Shown here piece after piece: positions 25,604-34,349 of a stretch of 64,000 bases of DNA (position 1 is the stretch's first letter; each line of letters opens with the position of its first letter). Below the pieces are notes generated by a model that had not been told where the DNA came from, did not search any database, and saw only the letters and a program-made list of their open reading frames with translations. The position numbers and the translations under genes were made by a program. This DNA is from Paenibacillus sp. 1_12 (GTDB lineage: Bacteria; Bacillota; Bacilli; Paenibacillales; NBRC-103111), in assembly GCF_900114475.1 (NCBI RefSeq), contig NZ_FOTE01000012.1:116315-180314 (forward strand). Reading direction: 5' to 3'.

Positions 25604-25966
25604 ATGCTGAAAAAGAAATACAATATTTCAGTGGAAGCGACCTTGGAGGTCATAGGCGGGAAGTGGAAATGCGTAATTCTTTGCCATCTGACACATGGGA
25701 AAAAGCGCACAAGCGAATTAAAACGCCTGATGCCGGATATCACACAAAAAATGCTCACCCAGCAATTACGGGAGTTAGAGGATGATGGGGTTATTAATCG
25801 AATTATTTATCATCAAATTCCCCCAAAGGTGGAATATGAACTCAGTGAATATGGATGGAGTCTGGATAGCATATTAAGCGCATTATGCGCATGGGGAGAT
25901 ATTCATATTACCAAAATATACGGGGATAAGTCGGCTGTATTAGAGGATAATATATTAAATAAATAA
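25604..25966 (+). CDS. HxlR-family winged-helix regulator
   Basis: 120 residues. One HxlR/DUF24 winged helix: VIGGKWKCVILCHL (helix 2), PDITQKMLTQQLRELEDDG (recognition helix) and PPKVEYELSEYG (wing). Several family members sense electrophiles or oxidants via a cysteine (YodB, HypR); here two cysteines lie in helix 2 at residues 23 and 28, a position different from those examples. Start ATG 25604 with GAGGAGG 7 bases before. It most likely represses the divergent MFS exporter. Confidence 0.9.
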   Translation: MLKKKYNISVEATLEVIGGKWKCVILCHLTHGKKRTSELKRLMPDITQKMLTQQLRELEDDGVINRIIYHQIPPKVEYELSEYGWSLDSILSALCAWGDIHITKIYGDKSAVLEDNILNK

Positions 25967-25977
25967 TTTATAAATAG

Positions 25978-26055
25978 AAAACCACTCCGAATCTGAAGTA
26001 CCCAATTGTTAGTTGTGTCTAACAATTAGGGTCGCTTCAATCATGGAGTGGTTTT
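25978..26055. terminator. long composite hairpin after the hxlR gene
   Basis: A 78-base nearly continuous stem: outer arms AAAACCACTCC (25978-25988) / GGAGTGGTTTT (26045-26055), an interrupted middle, and inner arms 26001-26012 / 26019-26030 (CCAATTGTTAG with CTAACAATTAGG). It ends the hxlR transcript and may act for the opposite gene too. Confidence 0.65.
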
Positions 26056-26166
26056 GTGCTCATACCGAAGTCTTGCTCCGTCTCGTTCTTCTGATCATTT
26101 ACATCATCATTTACACCAACTTATCCTTCGCTAATCGACCTTGAGTCTATAGCTTCATAACGAACC

Positions 26167-26943
26167 TTATTGTGCTCTGCGGGAGCGCCTTAGCATATAC
26201 ACAACGACACAGATAACAAGCAGCAGCACGATCCCGACAATTGCAAACGTCATAGCGCTACTTGATGACGACTGGGTACCTGTTCCCTCCACTGCTCCGG
26301 TTCCACTGCTGTGATCTTGCGGTGAAGAGCTGCCTGGCATAGTTGCTGTTGGTGTTTCCACTTTAGGCACAGTCGGGGTCACCGATCCCACGGCTCCTCC
26401 TGGTGCCGAAGGCTGAATTGGTGTTGTCCCTGCCCCATTCGGGATTGTCTGCGGTGATGGCTTGGTAACCGGCACATTCAGACCATTCACATAGCTGCTG
26501 ACAGCCTCGATGCCTTCTGCTATCCGTCCTTTTGCTGCTAATGGACTATAATGAGAAGCAATAACCCCTTGCGCATTACCCTCTTCACTGCCTGATACCG
26601 CCTTAGCGACCTGCTCATTATCATAGACCAACTGAATCGTGCCAGGCTTGTCAGTGACAACAAGCAAAAGTTGATTGGCCCCAAGCTTCCATGTGTTATA
26701 TACATCATTGCCAAATTGCTGGATCGTTTCCTCATCCAAGCCTCGTGCTGTAACAACAACCAGCTCAAAGCTTTGTCCCTGCAAGGCTTGTCGTAATTGT
26801 GTGACTTGATCTGCAGTAAACAATCCGGCTGCGTCTGTCACCACTCCAGATCGTTCAGGTACATTCGCTGCGTATACCTCGTGAATTGGTGAATTGAAAA
26901 AAAAGACAAACAGTAGCATAACCAACAGTTGAATAGTTCTCAT
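26167..26943 (-). CDS. TPM-domain membrane protein (YgcG family)
   Basis: 258 residues. Signal peptide ending near VYAAN (residue 26), extracytoplasmic TPM domain (about 30-155: SGVVTDAAGLFTADQVTQLRQAL, GNDVYNTWKLG), a long Ser/Pro/Thr-rich linker (160-225) and a C-terminal membrane anchor (229-250) with a basic tail. The TPM domain has been linked to phosphatase activity in plant thylakoids and to photosystem or envelope maintenance; its function in Firmicutes is unclear. It appears to be a single gene; RBS GGGGAGGG precedes the ATG. Confidence 0.82.
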   Translation of the reverse strand: MRTIQLLVMLLFVFFFNSPIHEVYAANVPERSGVVTDAAGLFTADQVTQLRQALQGQSFELVVVTARGLDEETIQQFGNDVYNTWKLGANQLLLVVTDKPGTIQLVYDNEQVAKAVSGSEEGNAQGVIASHYSPLAAKGRIAEGIEAVSSYVNGLNVPVTKPSPQTIPNGAGTTPIQPSAPGGAVGSVTPTVPKVETPTATMPGSSSPQDHSSGTGAVEGTGTQSSSSSAMTFAIVGIVLLLVICVVVYMLRRSRRAQ

Positions 26944-27021
26944 TCGGACGCCCTCCCCTTATGGTTTGCATAGCTTAAAATGTCCTTATATCCAGTATTA
27001 CCACGAACATGAGGCACACAA

Positions 27022-27058
27022 ACAATAACCCCGCCATTCATAATGGCAGGGCTGTTGT
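27022..27058 (-). terminator. terminator after thiM
   Basis: ACAAtaaCCCcGCCATT pairs with AATGGCaGGGctgTTGT around CAT; about 55 bases past the thiM stop on the minus strand. Confidence 0.65.
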
Positions 27059-27111
27059 CAATACTGCAATTGTAGGGCAGATACTTTGTTGAACGGAGCC
27101 AATTCCCCCAT

Positions 27112-27930
27112 CTACACCAGCTGCTGAATGCTTGCGCTCAGCTGCAGCGCCTCTTTATCCGTGCGATGCAGAGCATCGATTAGTTCGATTTGGAATGCAC
27201 CCGGGCGATCCGGACCGGATACAGCAACGGCTGCTTCCGCAGCTACCCCATAATAAGCCAGCGCGGCAGCTGAGGCCAGAACCAGATCCGGCTCAACTGC
27301 GGCAAAAGCTCCAATAATCGAGCTTAACAGGCAGCCTGTGCCTGTCACCTTCGTTAGCAATGGTGTCCCATTGCTTACCTTATAACCGATCGTTCCATCA
27401 CTAACGTAATCGTCCTTGCCGGTTACAACCACGACGCAGCCAAGAGTACGAGCCGCATGAGCGGCAAGCTCAGCCGCATTCCCGTTATCTGATTGTGCTG
27501 CATCTACACCCTTGATCGTCGATGCTTCCCCAATCACATTAGCCACTTCTGCTGCATTGCCTCTGAGTATGGAAACCTTCAGCTCTTTCATAATAAGCCG
27601 CGCTGATTCCGTGCGGTATGGGGTCGCTCCTGCTCCAACCGGGTCAAATACAACCGGAACCTGATGCGCATTCGCTGATTTGCCGGCAATAAGCATCGCA
27701 CGAATCACTTTTTTATCCAATGTCCCCATATTTAATACTAAAGCTCCAGCAATCTTGGCCATATCCGCCACTTCCTGCTTGGCATAGGCCATAACTGGGG
27801 AAGCGCCAAGAGCCAGCAGCCCATTAGCGGTAAAATTTGTAACTACAACGTTCGTAATATTATGAACAAGCGGATTGTTAGTCCTCACCTTGTCCAAGAT
27901 TTCACTGACCTGCTCGATATGAATGCTCAA
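27112..27930 (-). CDS. thiM: hydroxyethylthiazole kinase
   Basis: 272 residues of the ribokinase-like fold. It phosphorylates 4-methyl-5-(2-hydroxyethyl)thiazole, a salvage step of thiamine synthesis. Family marks are [19 protein letters not shown] near the N-terminus, [20 protein letters not shown] and the anion-hole/catalytic GTGCLLS. The start is TTG at 27930, with AAGGAGGAACAAGGAA before it. No other thi genes and no TPP riboswitch are visible; it follows the DUF3999 gene after about 45 bases and may be in that transcript. Confidence 0.93.
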   Translation of the reverse strand: MSIHIEQVSEILDKVRTNNPLVHNITNVVVTNFTANGLLALGASPVMAYAKQEVADMAKIAGALVLNMGTLDKKVIRAMLIAGKSANAHQVPVVFDPVGAGATPYRTESARLIMKELKVSILRGNAAEVANVIGEASTIKGVDAAQSDNGNAAELAAHAARTLGCVVVVTGKDDYVSDGTIGYKVSNGTPLLTKVTGTGCLLSSIIGAFAAVEPDLVLASAAALAYYGVAAEAAVAVSGPDRPGAFQIELIDALHRTDKEALQLSASIQQLV

Positions 27931-27973
27931 TTCCTTGTTCCTCCTTGATGGGAATGTAGGTTGGTGACGTCTG

Positions 27974-29275
27974 TCATGACCTTTTGGACCGACTTAGCTT
28001 CATACCCAGTATAACAGCCAGCAGCACGGATACGGCAATAATAATGAAATTAAACGCTGTTTTTGATTGAAACCATGATGGACCTGCTGTGTCTGCGTTA
28101 GCTGCTCCAGGAGCCTCGACCTGTGCCGCAAGCTTGGCAAGCACGGGATTCTCCTGCTCGATCTGTGTCCGGAAACTGGCGATATCGTAGCTTGGCTTGC
28201 TTGCACTGCTATTTCCATACATCAGTTGGTACGTCCGTCCCTCTTGGCGTTCAAACACGACCTTATCGATCACATAATCTATCTTCAAGCCAGTTAGCAG
28301 GATTGGAGCATTATCCTGGTTATTGATTTTGATCGTAAACACAGGATTCGTTATCGGATCAGCCCCGATGATCGTCGTATTTTGCAGCTGTACATCCTTA
28401 AAGTCAAGCCGGTACAGCTCCCGCTTTCCCTTAATTGCAATATCCTGTCCCTCTGCTGTCTGCACCGTATAGGAACGTCGAAAGCTTCCCTGCGCTTCCA
28501 ACTGTATCGCCGTAATTCGCAGTCGGTTATCATTGCGAATCGACAACAATGTCTGTCCATGATCCTGCTTGGTGTCGTAGGGCAGCGAGGTTGTTTTTGC
28601 AAATTCCTGCCAGCTCGTTTCACGCGTATAATGAATCAGCTGCAGCTGTGGAAATACCAAATTCTCGACATTATCGATAATCTTCACACGATAATAAGCA
28701 AATTTCACTGTCTTATCGAGCACTACCGTATTTTTCTCCAATTGTTCAGTCCGATACACATAGTCTTTGTGCAGCAGCTCCCACTGATTACCGTCATAGC
28801 TCCCATAGAGCTCGAGATGCTTCAGAAAAGCTTGCTCAGGTAAGCTTAGCGCTACCCTATTCCCTTGTATATCCTTGGTTACATCTTGAGCAACAATTCG
28901 GAAATCGATGAAGGTGTCCTTATTACTTTTACCCGTATTGATCAAATTCGATGGATAGACAACCTGCTTGTCCGCGGCCTTAGCAGCGCCGCTGTCCACA
29001 TAGTAAGGGACAAATTGTCCCTTATCGTTAACGATCCGCAAATCACCAAGATCCTCCCGTGCGCCTTTATACACTTCCTCATCCAGAAATAGGGCCACAT
29101 ATTTGCCACTCCCCTGCAGCTCAATCGATTTCGTATACCGCCAATCACTGCGGTTTGCGGGTTCGGCAGCGAAAGTGATACTGCTAAGCAGCAGGCTGCC
29201 GACCAGAGTCGCTATGACCATACCCACGATGAGACTAGGCTTAGGGAGCCAACTGCGACGGATCGTGGTGATCAT
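27974..29275 (-). CDS. DUF3999-family exported protein
   Basis: 433 residues. Signal or anchor segment (about 17-37, ending SSITFAAEP), a large beta-rich extracytoplasmic region ([30 protein letters not shown]...) and a C-terminal membrane segment followed by a basic tail. DUF3999 proteins have no established function but are commonly encoded beside DUF2339 membrane proteins, as here. The ATG at 29275 follows GGAGGTG inside the end of the DUF2339 gene, overlapping it by 35 bases, so the two are translationally coupled. Confidence 0.78.
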   Translation of the reverse strand: MITTIRRSWLPKPSLIVGMVIATLVGSLLLSSITFAAEPANRSDWRYTKSIELQGSGKYVALFLDEEVYKGAREDLGDLRIVNDKGQFVPYYVDSGAAKAADKQVVYPSNLINTGKSNKDTFIDFRIVAQDVTKDIQGNRVALSLPEQAFLKHLELYGSYDGNQWELLHKDYVYRTEQLEKNTVVLDKTVKFAYYRVKIIDNVENLVFPQLQLIHYTRETSWQEFAKTTSLPYDTKQDHGQTLLSIRNDNRLRITAIQLEAQGSFRRSYTVQTAEGQDIAIKGKRELYRLDFKDVQLQNTTIIGADPITNPVFTIKINNQDNAPILLTGLKIDYVIDKVVFERQEGRTYQLMYGNSSASKPSYDIASFRTQIEQENPVLAKLAAQVEAPGAANADTAGPSWFQSKTAFNFIIIAVSVLLAVILGMKLSRSKRS

Positions 29276-31814
29276 TAGGCGGCACCTCCAGCTTGCTTGA
29301 TACCTTTTGATAGCCATAGGAAATACCGAGCAGCACAAGACCGAAGCAGAAGTAACCTATCACCTTGCCGCCGGACGACATGAAGCTGAGATCGTAGAAG
29401 ACCAGCTTGGCCGTTGCGAACAGCGTCAGCCCGAGACCGAACCTGCGAATATATACATATTTATAGCGGAAGCCATATACGATATAGCCGATAGCCAACA
29501 ACAGATACAAAAAGCTGAACATCAAACTGATATCACCCAACCGAAGCTGGACGTCTAGAAGCGCAGTCGAAACCCCAAGCACATATACGCCAAGTATAAC
29601 TGGATACAACTCTGAGTTCGTATACGTACGGCGTAGAGCCGCCAGCAGGAAATCACGTACGCTGAAAAATACAAGCACATGAAATCCGATCAGCAGAACC
29701 AATGCAACATAGTCGGCTGCCGTATTATCCATGTAGCTCGGCTGCAGCACAGGTTCTGCCACTGTAATTACGAGACACAGGATATACCCGACTATATACA
29801 GAAACCAGCTGAAGTATTTGACTATCCTGTCATAAAGCACTGCCGTTCGACTCAGCCCATAAGCAAGTCCAATGGTGATCATCGCTGACATAAGCAGCTC
29901 GTAAAAGTCATATTGAACCCAAGTATAGGGCACCCAATGCTCATACAGCTTATGGCACTCAACCAGCAGGTATACCCACAGATTGGCGAGTGTAAAATAT
30001 TTGAAGCCTGTTAGACCATAGCGAATTAAAGGGCGCACTGAACGTAAAGGCTCTTGAAGATTTCCTTGGCCCCGATGAATGCCAATAGCATAAAACAGCA
30101 TCACCAGCAGCATTCCGACGATCACAGAGCTGTATTTGATATCGAAATACTGTCCTCTGGACAGCAGCACTTCAAGCAGCACCGCATCCCACAAGTAAAA
30201 GGAACCCAGACATAGCAGGAATATGGCCCAGCCCGCTCCTTCCAGCTTATTCAAACGATTGATGCGACCGAACAGAATCAGAATGACTCCTTCGATTAGC
30301 CAGCCCATCGCCAGCCATTGAATACCCAATTGAAATGGAATCATCAGGACCGCAAAAGTCAGCGACGTTGCATAGAACAGCATCATCGTCGCCTTTTCCT
30401 GCTGCATGACTTTCTCGATAAAACGGCCCAATCCGATGTAGATCAAGCAGAAGATCAACGCCAGCAAGCCCATGTAATCCTGCAATTCAGCTTTGACCAT
30501 CAGACCATACAGGACGCCGCAGCTGATTAATGTATTGAAAGCCAGCAGGCATACATCACCGATGGACAGCTTTGCTTGATATCGAAATGGATACGCCAAG
30601 GTGACACCGATATACATCGCGAAGGTCAGTATGGAATAGATCATTCCTACAGCTTCACTTGGTGCGTACAGCACCAGAGCAATCATCGAGGGCACATTAA
30701 ACGCAAAGCTGATATAACTAATTATGGTCCACCGCTTACGGAACGAGACCACTAATATAACGAGGTTCAGCAGGAACAAATAACCCATCGCTGCATAGAT
30801 GGCGTTCCCTTCCAGTCCAATCGCTCCAGCATACGAAAACAGCGGCAAAAAACCGCCAATCAGACCCAGTGCACAAACCGTTTGCGACTGATAGCGCAGC
30901 GATAAGAGCACGGCAGTTAATGAAACCAGCACAGACAGCGATAATCCAGCGTAAAGATCAATAATATGAAGTAAAAAATAGCTATAGAAGATCGAACCGT
31001 ACAAAATCGAAATACCGCCACCCAGCAATCCGAGCGCAAAAGTTTGCTTTTGCTTGCGGAACAACCATTCTCCACCTGCCAACAGCAGCGCTCCCAGTAG
31101 GAAAAATACACTACCTTTCATATAATCATTAAACCAGGTGGAATACGTGTATCTAAAAGCCGCTCCTACCCCGAGAATAATTAACAGAATGCCAAGCTTA
31201 TTGATCCAGTTCAAGCCGATTTTCATTTCAAATTGGTTCTGCTTGATTCGCTTCTGCATAACCTCTTCGCTGACTCCTTCAGCAGCAAAACGGTCAAACC
31301 CACCTTTAACATCTTGTTGGCGCTGACGCTCTTGCTCAGCCAATCGCTCGCGATGTGCAGTGATTTGCTGATTAAGCTCAGTGGAAAGCTGCTCAATCCT
31401 GCCGATAATTTCCTGCTTTTCTTCCCCCAGCTCTGAATTGGCTCGCTGCATCAATTGGTCGACATTTTTCTTGACGTCCATTTCATACGCATTCATGCGA
31501 TTCATATGTGCATGATCGACGCCGGCAAAATAGGTATTGAGCTTTGCACGAGACACTTTGATCAGGTTCAGCTTTTCATCCATCATCTGCTCGTTCAGGG
31601 AAACCCGCAGCTTGGCGTTTTCCTCGTCCTTATGCCTGTACTTCTCCTGCAGCTCTGATAGACGGCTCTTGTAATCCTCGTATTGCTGACGAAGCATCTG
31701 GTTTTCATGAATCAAATCATGAGATTCGTATTCATGAATTAAAGCTTGATACTCCTTCATTAACGCAGCTTGGTTATCTTTGATCGAAACCAGCCGTTCT
31801 TTAAATTCGTCCAT
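29241..31814 (-). CDS. DUF2339 polytopic membrane protein
   Basis: 857 residues. The first ~190 residues are a strongly charged coiled coil (ELQEKYRHKDEENAKLRVSL, ERLAEQERQRQQD), followed by about 20 or more membrane segments from residue ~205 to the end. This matches the DUF2339 family of large membrane proteins of unknown function, probably envelope-related. The start at 31814 follows GGAGGGG; a start at 31895 would add a poorly supported extension. Its neighbour DUF3999 is the usual genomic partner, suggesting a membrane complex with an external subunit. Confidence 0.82.
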   Translation of the reverse strand: MDEFKERLVSIKDNQAALMKEYQALIHEYESHDLIHENQMLRQQYEDYKSRLSELQEKYRHKDEENAKLRVSLNEQMMDEKLNLIKVSRAKLNTYFAGVDHAHMNRMNAYEMDVKKNVDQLMQRANSELGEEKQEIIGRIEQLSTELNQQITAHRERLAEQERQRQQDVKGGFDRFAAEGVSEEVMQKRIKQNQFEMKIGLNWINKLGILLIILGVGAAFRYTYSTWFNDYMKGSVFFLLGALLLAGGEWLFRKQKQTFALGLLGGGISILYGSIFYSYFLLHIIDLYAGLSLSVLVSLTAVLLSLRYQSQTVCALGLIGGFLPLFSYAGAIGLEGNAIYAAMGYLFLLNLVILVVSFRKRWTIISYISFAFNVPSMIALVLYAPSEAVGMIYSILTFAMYIGVTLAYPFRYQAKLSIGDVCLLAFNTLISCGVLYGLMVKAELQDYMGLLALIFCLIYIGLGRFIEKVMQQEKATMMLFYATSLTFAVLMIPFQLGIQWLAMGWLIEGVILILFGRINRLNKLEGAGWAIFLLCLGSFYLWDAVLLEVLLSRGQYFDIKYSSVIVGMLLVMLFYAIGIHRGQGNLQEPLRSVRPLIRYGLTGFKYFTLANLWVYLLVECHKLYEHWVPYTWVQYDFYELLMSAMITIGLAYGLSRTAVLYDRIVKYFSWFLYIVGYILCLVITVAEPVLQPSYMDNTAADYVALVLLIGFHVLVFFSVRDFLLAALRRTYTNSELYPVILGVYVLGVSTALLDVQLRLGDISLMFSFLYLLLAIGYIVYGFRYKYVYIRRFGLGLTLFATAKLVFYDLSFMSSGGKVIGYFCFGLVLLGISYGYQKVSSKLEVPPNDHHDPSQLAP

Positions 31815-32112
31815 GAATTCCCCTCCGTTTCTCAGTGATATTCGGTTGGTTTCCATTTTACTACAATAAATCCATAAAAAAAGTACTAAATTCATGTAGT
31901 ACCTCAGGCTCTAGTTCCATATGAATCCTGGATAAAGATGCCAAGTACATCGTCGATACCTTTCTGTTTTATTTGCCTTATTGAAATATTTACCACAATC
32001 CTTTCTTCCACAAACGTTATAATTAATCTTTTATAAGGAAATATGGGTTAGTGCACACTTCTTACGCTTTCACTTAGCTCGCAGTTCCACAATGATAAAA
32101 GGAGTGGTCATA

Positions 32113-32241
32113 TTGAGTACTGTAAAACGGCAGGATAAAACCATTACCCAAGTCGCAACGTTATACTCCATTATTGCTGCGATAGGCGGTTTCTTGTTTG
32201 GATATGATACAGCTGTTATTTCGGGGCTATCGGCTTTATAG
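32113..32241 (+). pseudogene. truncated sugar-porter (MFS) N-terminus
   Basis: 42 codons from a TTG with AAGGAG ahead, ending at a stop. It reads STVKRQDKTITQ followed by GGFLFGYDTAVISG, the TM1 signature of the sugar:proton symporter family (XylE/GalP/AraE type, normally about 450-480 residues). Nothing downstream continues the protein, so most of the gene has been deleted. The original translation signals are still intact. Confidence 0.7.
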
Positions 32242-32332
32242 CCTGTAGAGCGGAGATGCATTCGTATTACTGAGGGTGTTTATGTTATTGTGAATACGAG
32301 TGTAACGCAGGTAATAGTCAGGAGGCTGCACA

Positions 32333-32644
32333 ATGAATCAGAAAATCGAGCAAGCGCTCGCTGCTGTTATAAGAAACTGGAAATCGATGGCTGCGTCTAA
32401 GAGCGAGGAAGCCGAGTCATCGGCGGATCAATTTGAAGCTTCTTTTTATGTATGGATCGAGACTGTCCGTGATTGGGTGTACGAGCTTGAGCAGCGGCCC
32501 CAAACCCTTGAGGAAGCTATGGAGTTACCGGTCATGAAGGAAATTCTCGAGGTGCTGCCGGAACCGCTGCTGCTGAATTTTGAGACTGAAGTCGAGTTAA
32601 TTCTAGAAAAAACCATCAGAATCGACGATGAGAAATACGACTAG
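32333..32644 (+). CDS. conserved-looking hypothetical acidic protein
   Basis: 103 residues, acidic and mainly helical, no signal or membrane segment and no recognised domain. An AGGAGG lies 6 bases before the ATG, and the sequence has normal coding character (FYVWIETVRDWVYELEQRP). It is convergent with the SDR gene, whose stop is only 5 bases away. Function unknown. Confidence 0.7.
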   Translation: MNQKIEQALAAVIRNWKSMAASKSEEAESSADQFEASFYVWIETVRDWVYELEQRPQTLEEAMELPVMKEILEVLPEPLLLNFETEVELILEKTIRIDDEKYD

Positions 32645-32648
32645 CCCA

Positions 32649-33383
32649 CTAGATGTACATACCTCCATCAACCTTAATAATTTCCCCTGTTACAAAATGG
32701 GAATGGGCGATGACCGCATACACTACATCAGCCACATCTTCAGGAGCAGCAACTCTGCCAAGCGGAGTACCTTCACCCAGGCGCTTCACATGATCCTCCT
32801 GACCTTCAACCCATCTAGTTTGCACAATGCCAGGCGCAATGCTGTTTACACGCACCTCAGGCGCCATCACACGTGCCAGTGATTTGGTTACACTGTTGGC
32901 CGCTGCTTTGGAAGCCGCATACGCAATCGAGCTGCCAAGCCCTGTGAGCCCGGCAACCGAGGTGATATTGATGATACAGCCTCTGTTCTTCTTTAACTCA
33001 GCGGACGCAGCGCGGGAGCAGAAAAACATCCCCTTCACATTCACATCCATCACCCGATCCCAATATTCTTCTTTTAGACCCTCCAGATCATCATGGCTGA
33101 CAAAGTCCGTCACTCCGGCATTATTAACTAAGATGTCCAGTCTACCAAAAGCATCGATTGTGGCCTGCACCATCTGCCTCACCAACGAGTCGTCCGATAC
33201 AGTACCTTTAAATAGCAAACATTGTACACCCAATGCCTCAACTTCCTGCCGGGTTTCTTCCGCTTCTTTGTCCGATTTGGAATAGTTGATCGTAATATGA
33301 ACACCCTCCCGGGCCAGGCGAAGCGCAACCGCTTTACCAATTCCTGTTGCTGAGCCTGTAATCAATGCCACCTGATGTTTCAT
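32649..33383 (-). CDS. short-chain dehydrogenase/reductase (FabG-like)
   Basis: 244 residues, classical SDR. Cofactor motif TGSATGIG (residues 10-17), NNAGV, catalytic Ser in NITSVAG and YAASK (Tyr/Lys). A basic/polar residue pattern after strand 2 (NYSKSDK) suggests NADP(H). Closest in form to 3-oxoacyl-ACP reductase FabG, but the setting outside a fatty-acid cluster leaves the substrate open. The start overlaps the stop of the EamA gene by one base (TAATG) and has AAGGAGG upstream, so the pair is co-translated. Confidence 0.9.
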   Translation of the reverse strand: MKHQVALITGSATGIGKAVALRLAREGVHITINYSKSDKEAEETRQEVEALGVQCLLFKGTVSDDSLVRQMVQATIDAFGRLDILVNNAGVTDFVSHDDLEGLKEEYWDRVMDVNVKGMFFCSRAASAELKKNRGCIINITSVAGLTGLGSSIAYAASKAAANSVTKSLARVMAPEVRVNSIAPGIVQTRWVEGQEDHVKRLGEGTPLGRVAAPEDVADVVYAVIAHSHFVTGEIIKVDGGMYI

Positions 33384-34297
33384 TATTTTGCCTCCTTAAT
33401 ATTCATTGCAACTACGGGTTCTATAAGTCCATTTCCCTTTGCTTTTCTCTGTAATGTAGCCAGCACAACACCGCCAACAATAAGCAGCGCACCGACGACC
33501 TGGACGATGGAAACTGCAGTGCCAAGGAGCAGGAATCCCACAATCATCGCGACAAACGGTTGTAAATTCAAAAAAACCGAAGCCTTGCCGGCACCTACCC
33601 GCGTTAATTGGATATTCCATATGACGGAGCACACACCCTGCATCACAATTCCCGTTGCAAACAACAGCACCCACGCCCACAGATGTGGACTTACCTGATG
33701 AAGCGGCTCCTTGATCAGTGCTACCGGTATGACCAGTCCTGAGCCGATTACCGTCGAATAGACAGTAGCCGTAAACGCTCCCATTCGTTCTGTCAGCTTA
33801 CGCATAATAATAACGGACACGGAGAACGTGAACATCGCTATAAAAACATACAGCATGCCTATGGAAATCTGGAGACCATCCGATCGGCCGACCACGAAAA
33901 AAATACCCGTAATGGCGATCACAGACCCGATCAGCATTCGCTTCGTAATCAATTCTTTTAGAAACACTCTTGCCAGTACAGCAATGGTCAGCGGCGCCAA
34001 AGATAAAATCAATGAAGCCGTCGTCGCATCAACGGTTTGCAGTCCGGTAAAAAACGCCGTTTGGTTGAGCAATGTACCAAAGATCGCAAGTGGAATAAGC
34101 AGCTTCCAATCCCGAGAGACCAGCTTGCCCAGCTTCCGTGTACCCCACGCATAACTGAGCAAGCAGATGGATGTCGCTGTTAAACGAAAAGCCGACAACA
34201 GCAGCGGCGGAAACTCATGGACCAGCATCGAGCCAAAAACAAAGTTACTACCCCAGCAGACCACACACAAAATCAGAAGTACATATGACTGTATCAT
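33383..34297 (-). CDS. EamA/DMT-family transporter
   Basis: 304 residues, ten predicted membrane segments made of two EamA repeats (LCVVCWGSNFVFGSML in the first; VIWNIQLTRVGAGKASVF in the second). Such proteins export metabolites or amino acids; substrate unknown. The ATG at 34297 directly before TM1 is preferred; in-frame ATGs at 34336 and 34369 would add a polar extension, and the latter would run into the TetM-like gene. It sits 52 bases downstream of that gene and is coupled to the SDR gene. Confidence 0.85.
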   Translation of the reverse strand: MIQSYVLLILCVVCWGSNFVFGSMLVHEFPPLLLSAFRLTATSICLLSYAWGTRKLGKLVSRDWKLLIPLAIFGTLLNQTAFFTGLQTVDATTASLILSLAPLTIAVLARVFLKELITKRMLIGSVIAITGIFFVVGRSDGLQISIGMLYVFIAMFTFSVSVIIMRKLTERMGAFTATVYSTVIGSGLVIPVALIKEPLHQVSPHLWAWVLLFATGIVMQGVCSVIWNIQLTRVGAGKASVFLNLQPFVAMIVGFLLLGTAVSIVQVVGALLIVGGVVLATLQRKAKGNGLIEPVVAMNIKEAK

Positions 34298-34349
34298 GCA
34301 CAAGCGCCTCGTTCCTTCATCTTGAATGGATGTCATTCTCTTGGCTTCT

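Noticed and set aside
27931..27973. TPP riboswitch before thiM
   Set aside because: Only about 45 bases separate thiM from the upstream gene and no THI-box sequence is seen.
32055..32085. Possible catabolite-responsive element near the truncated sugar porter
   Set aside because: The sequence TGAAAGCGTAAG on the minus strand matches the consensus only in its first half.
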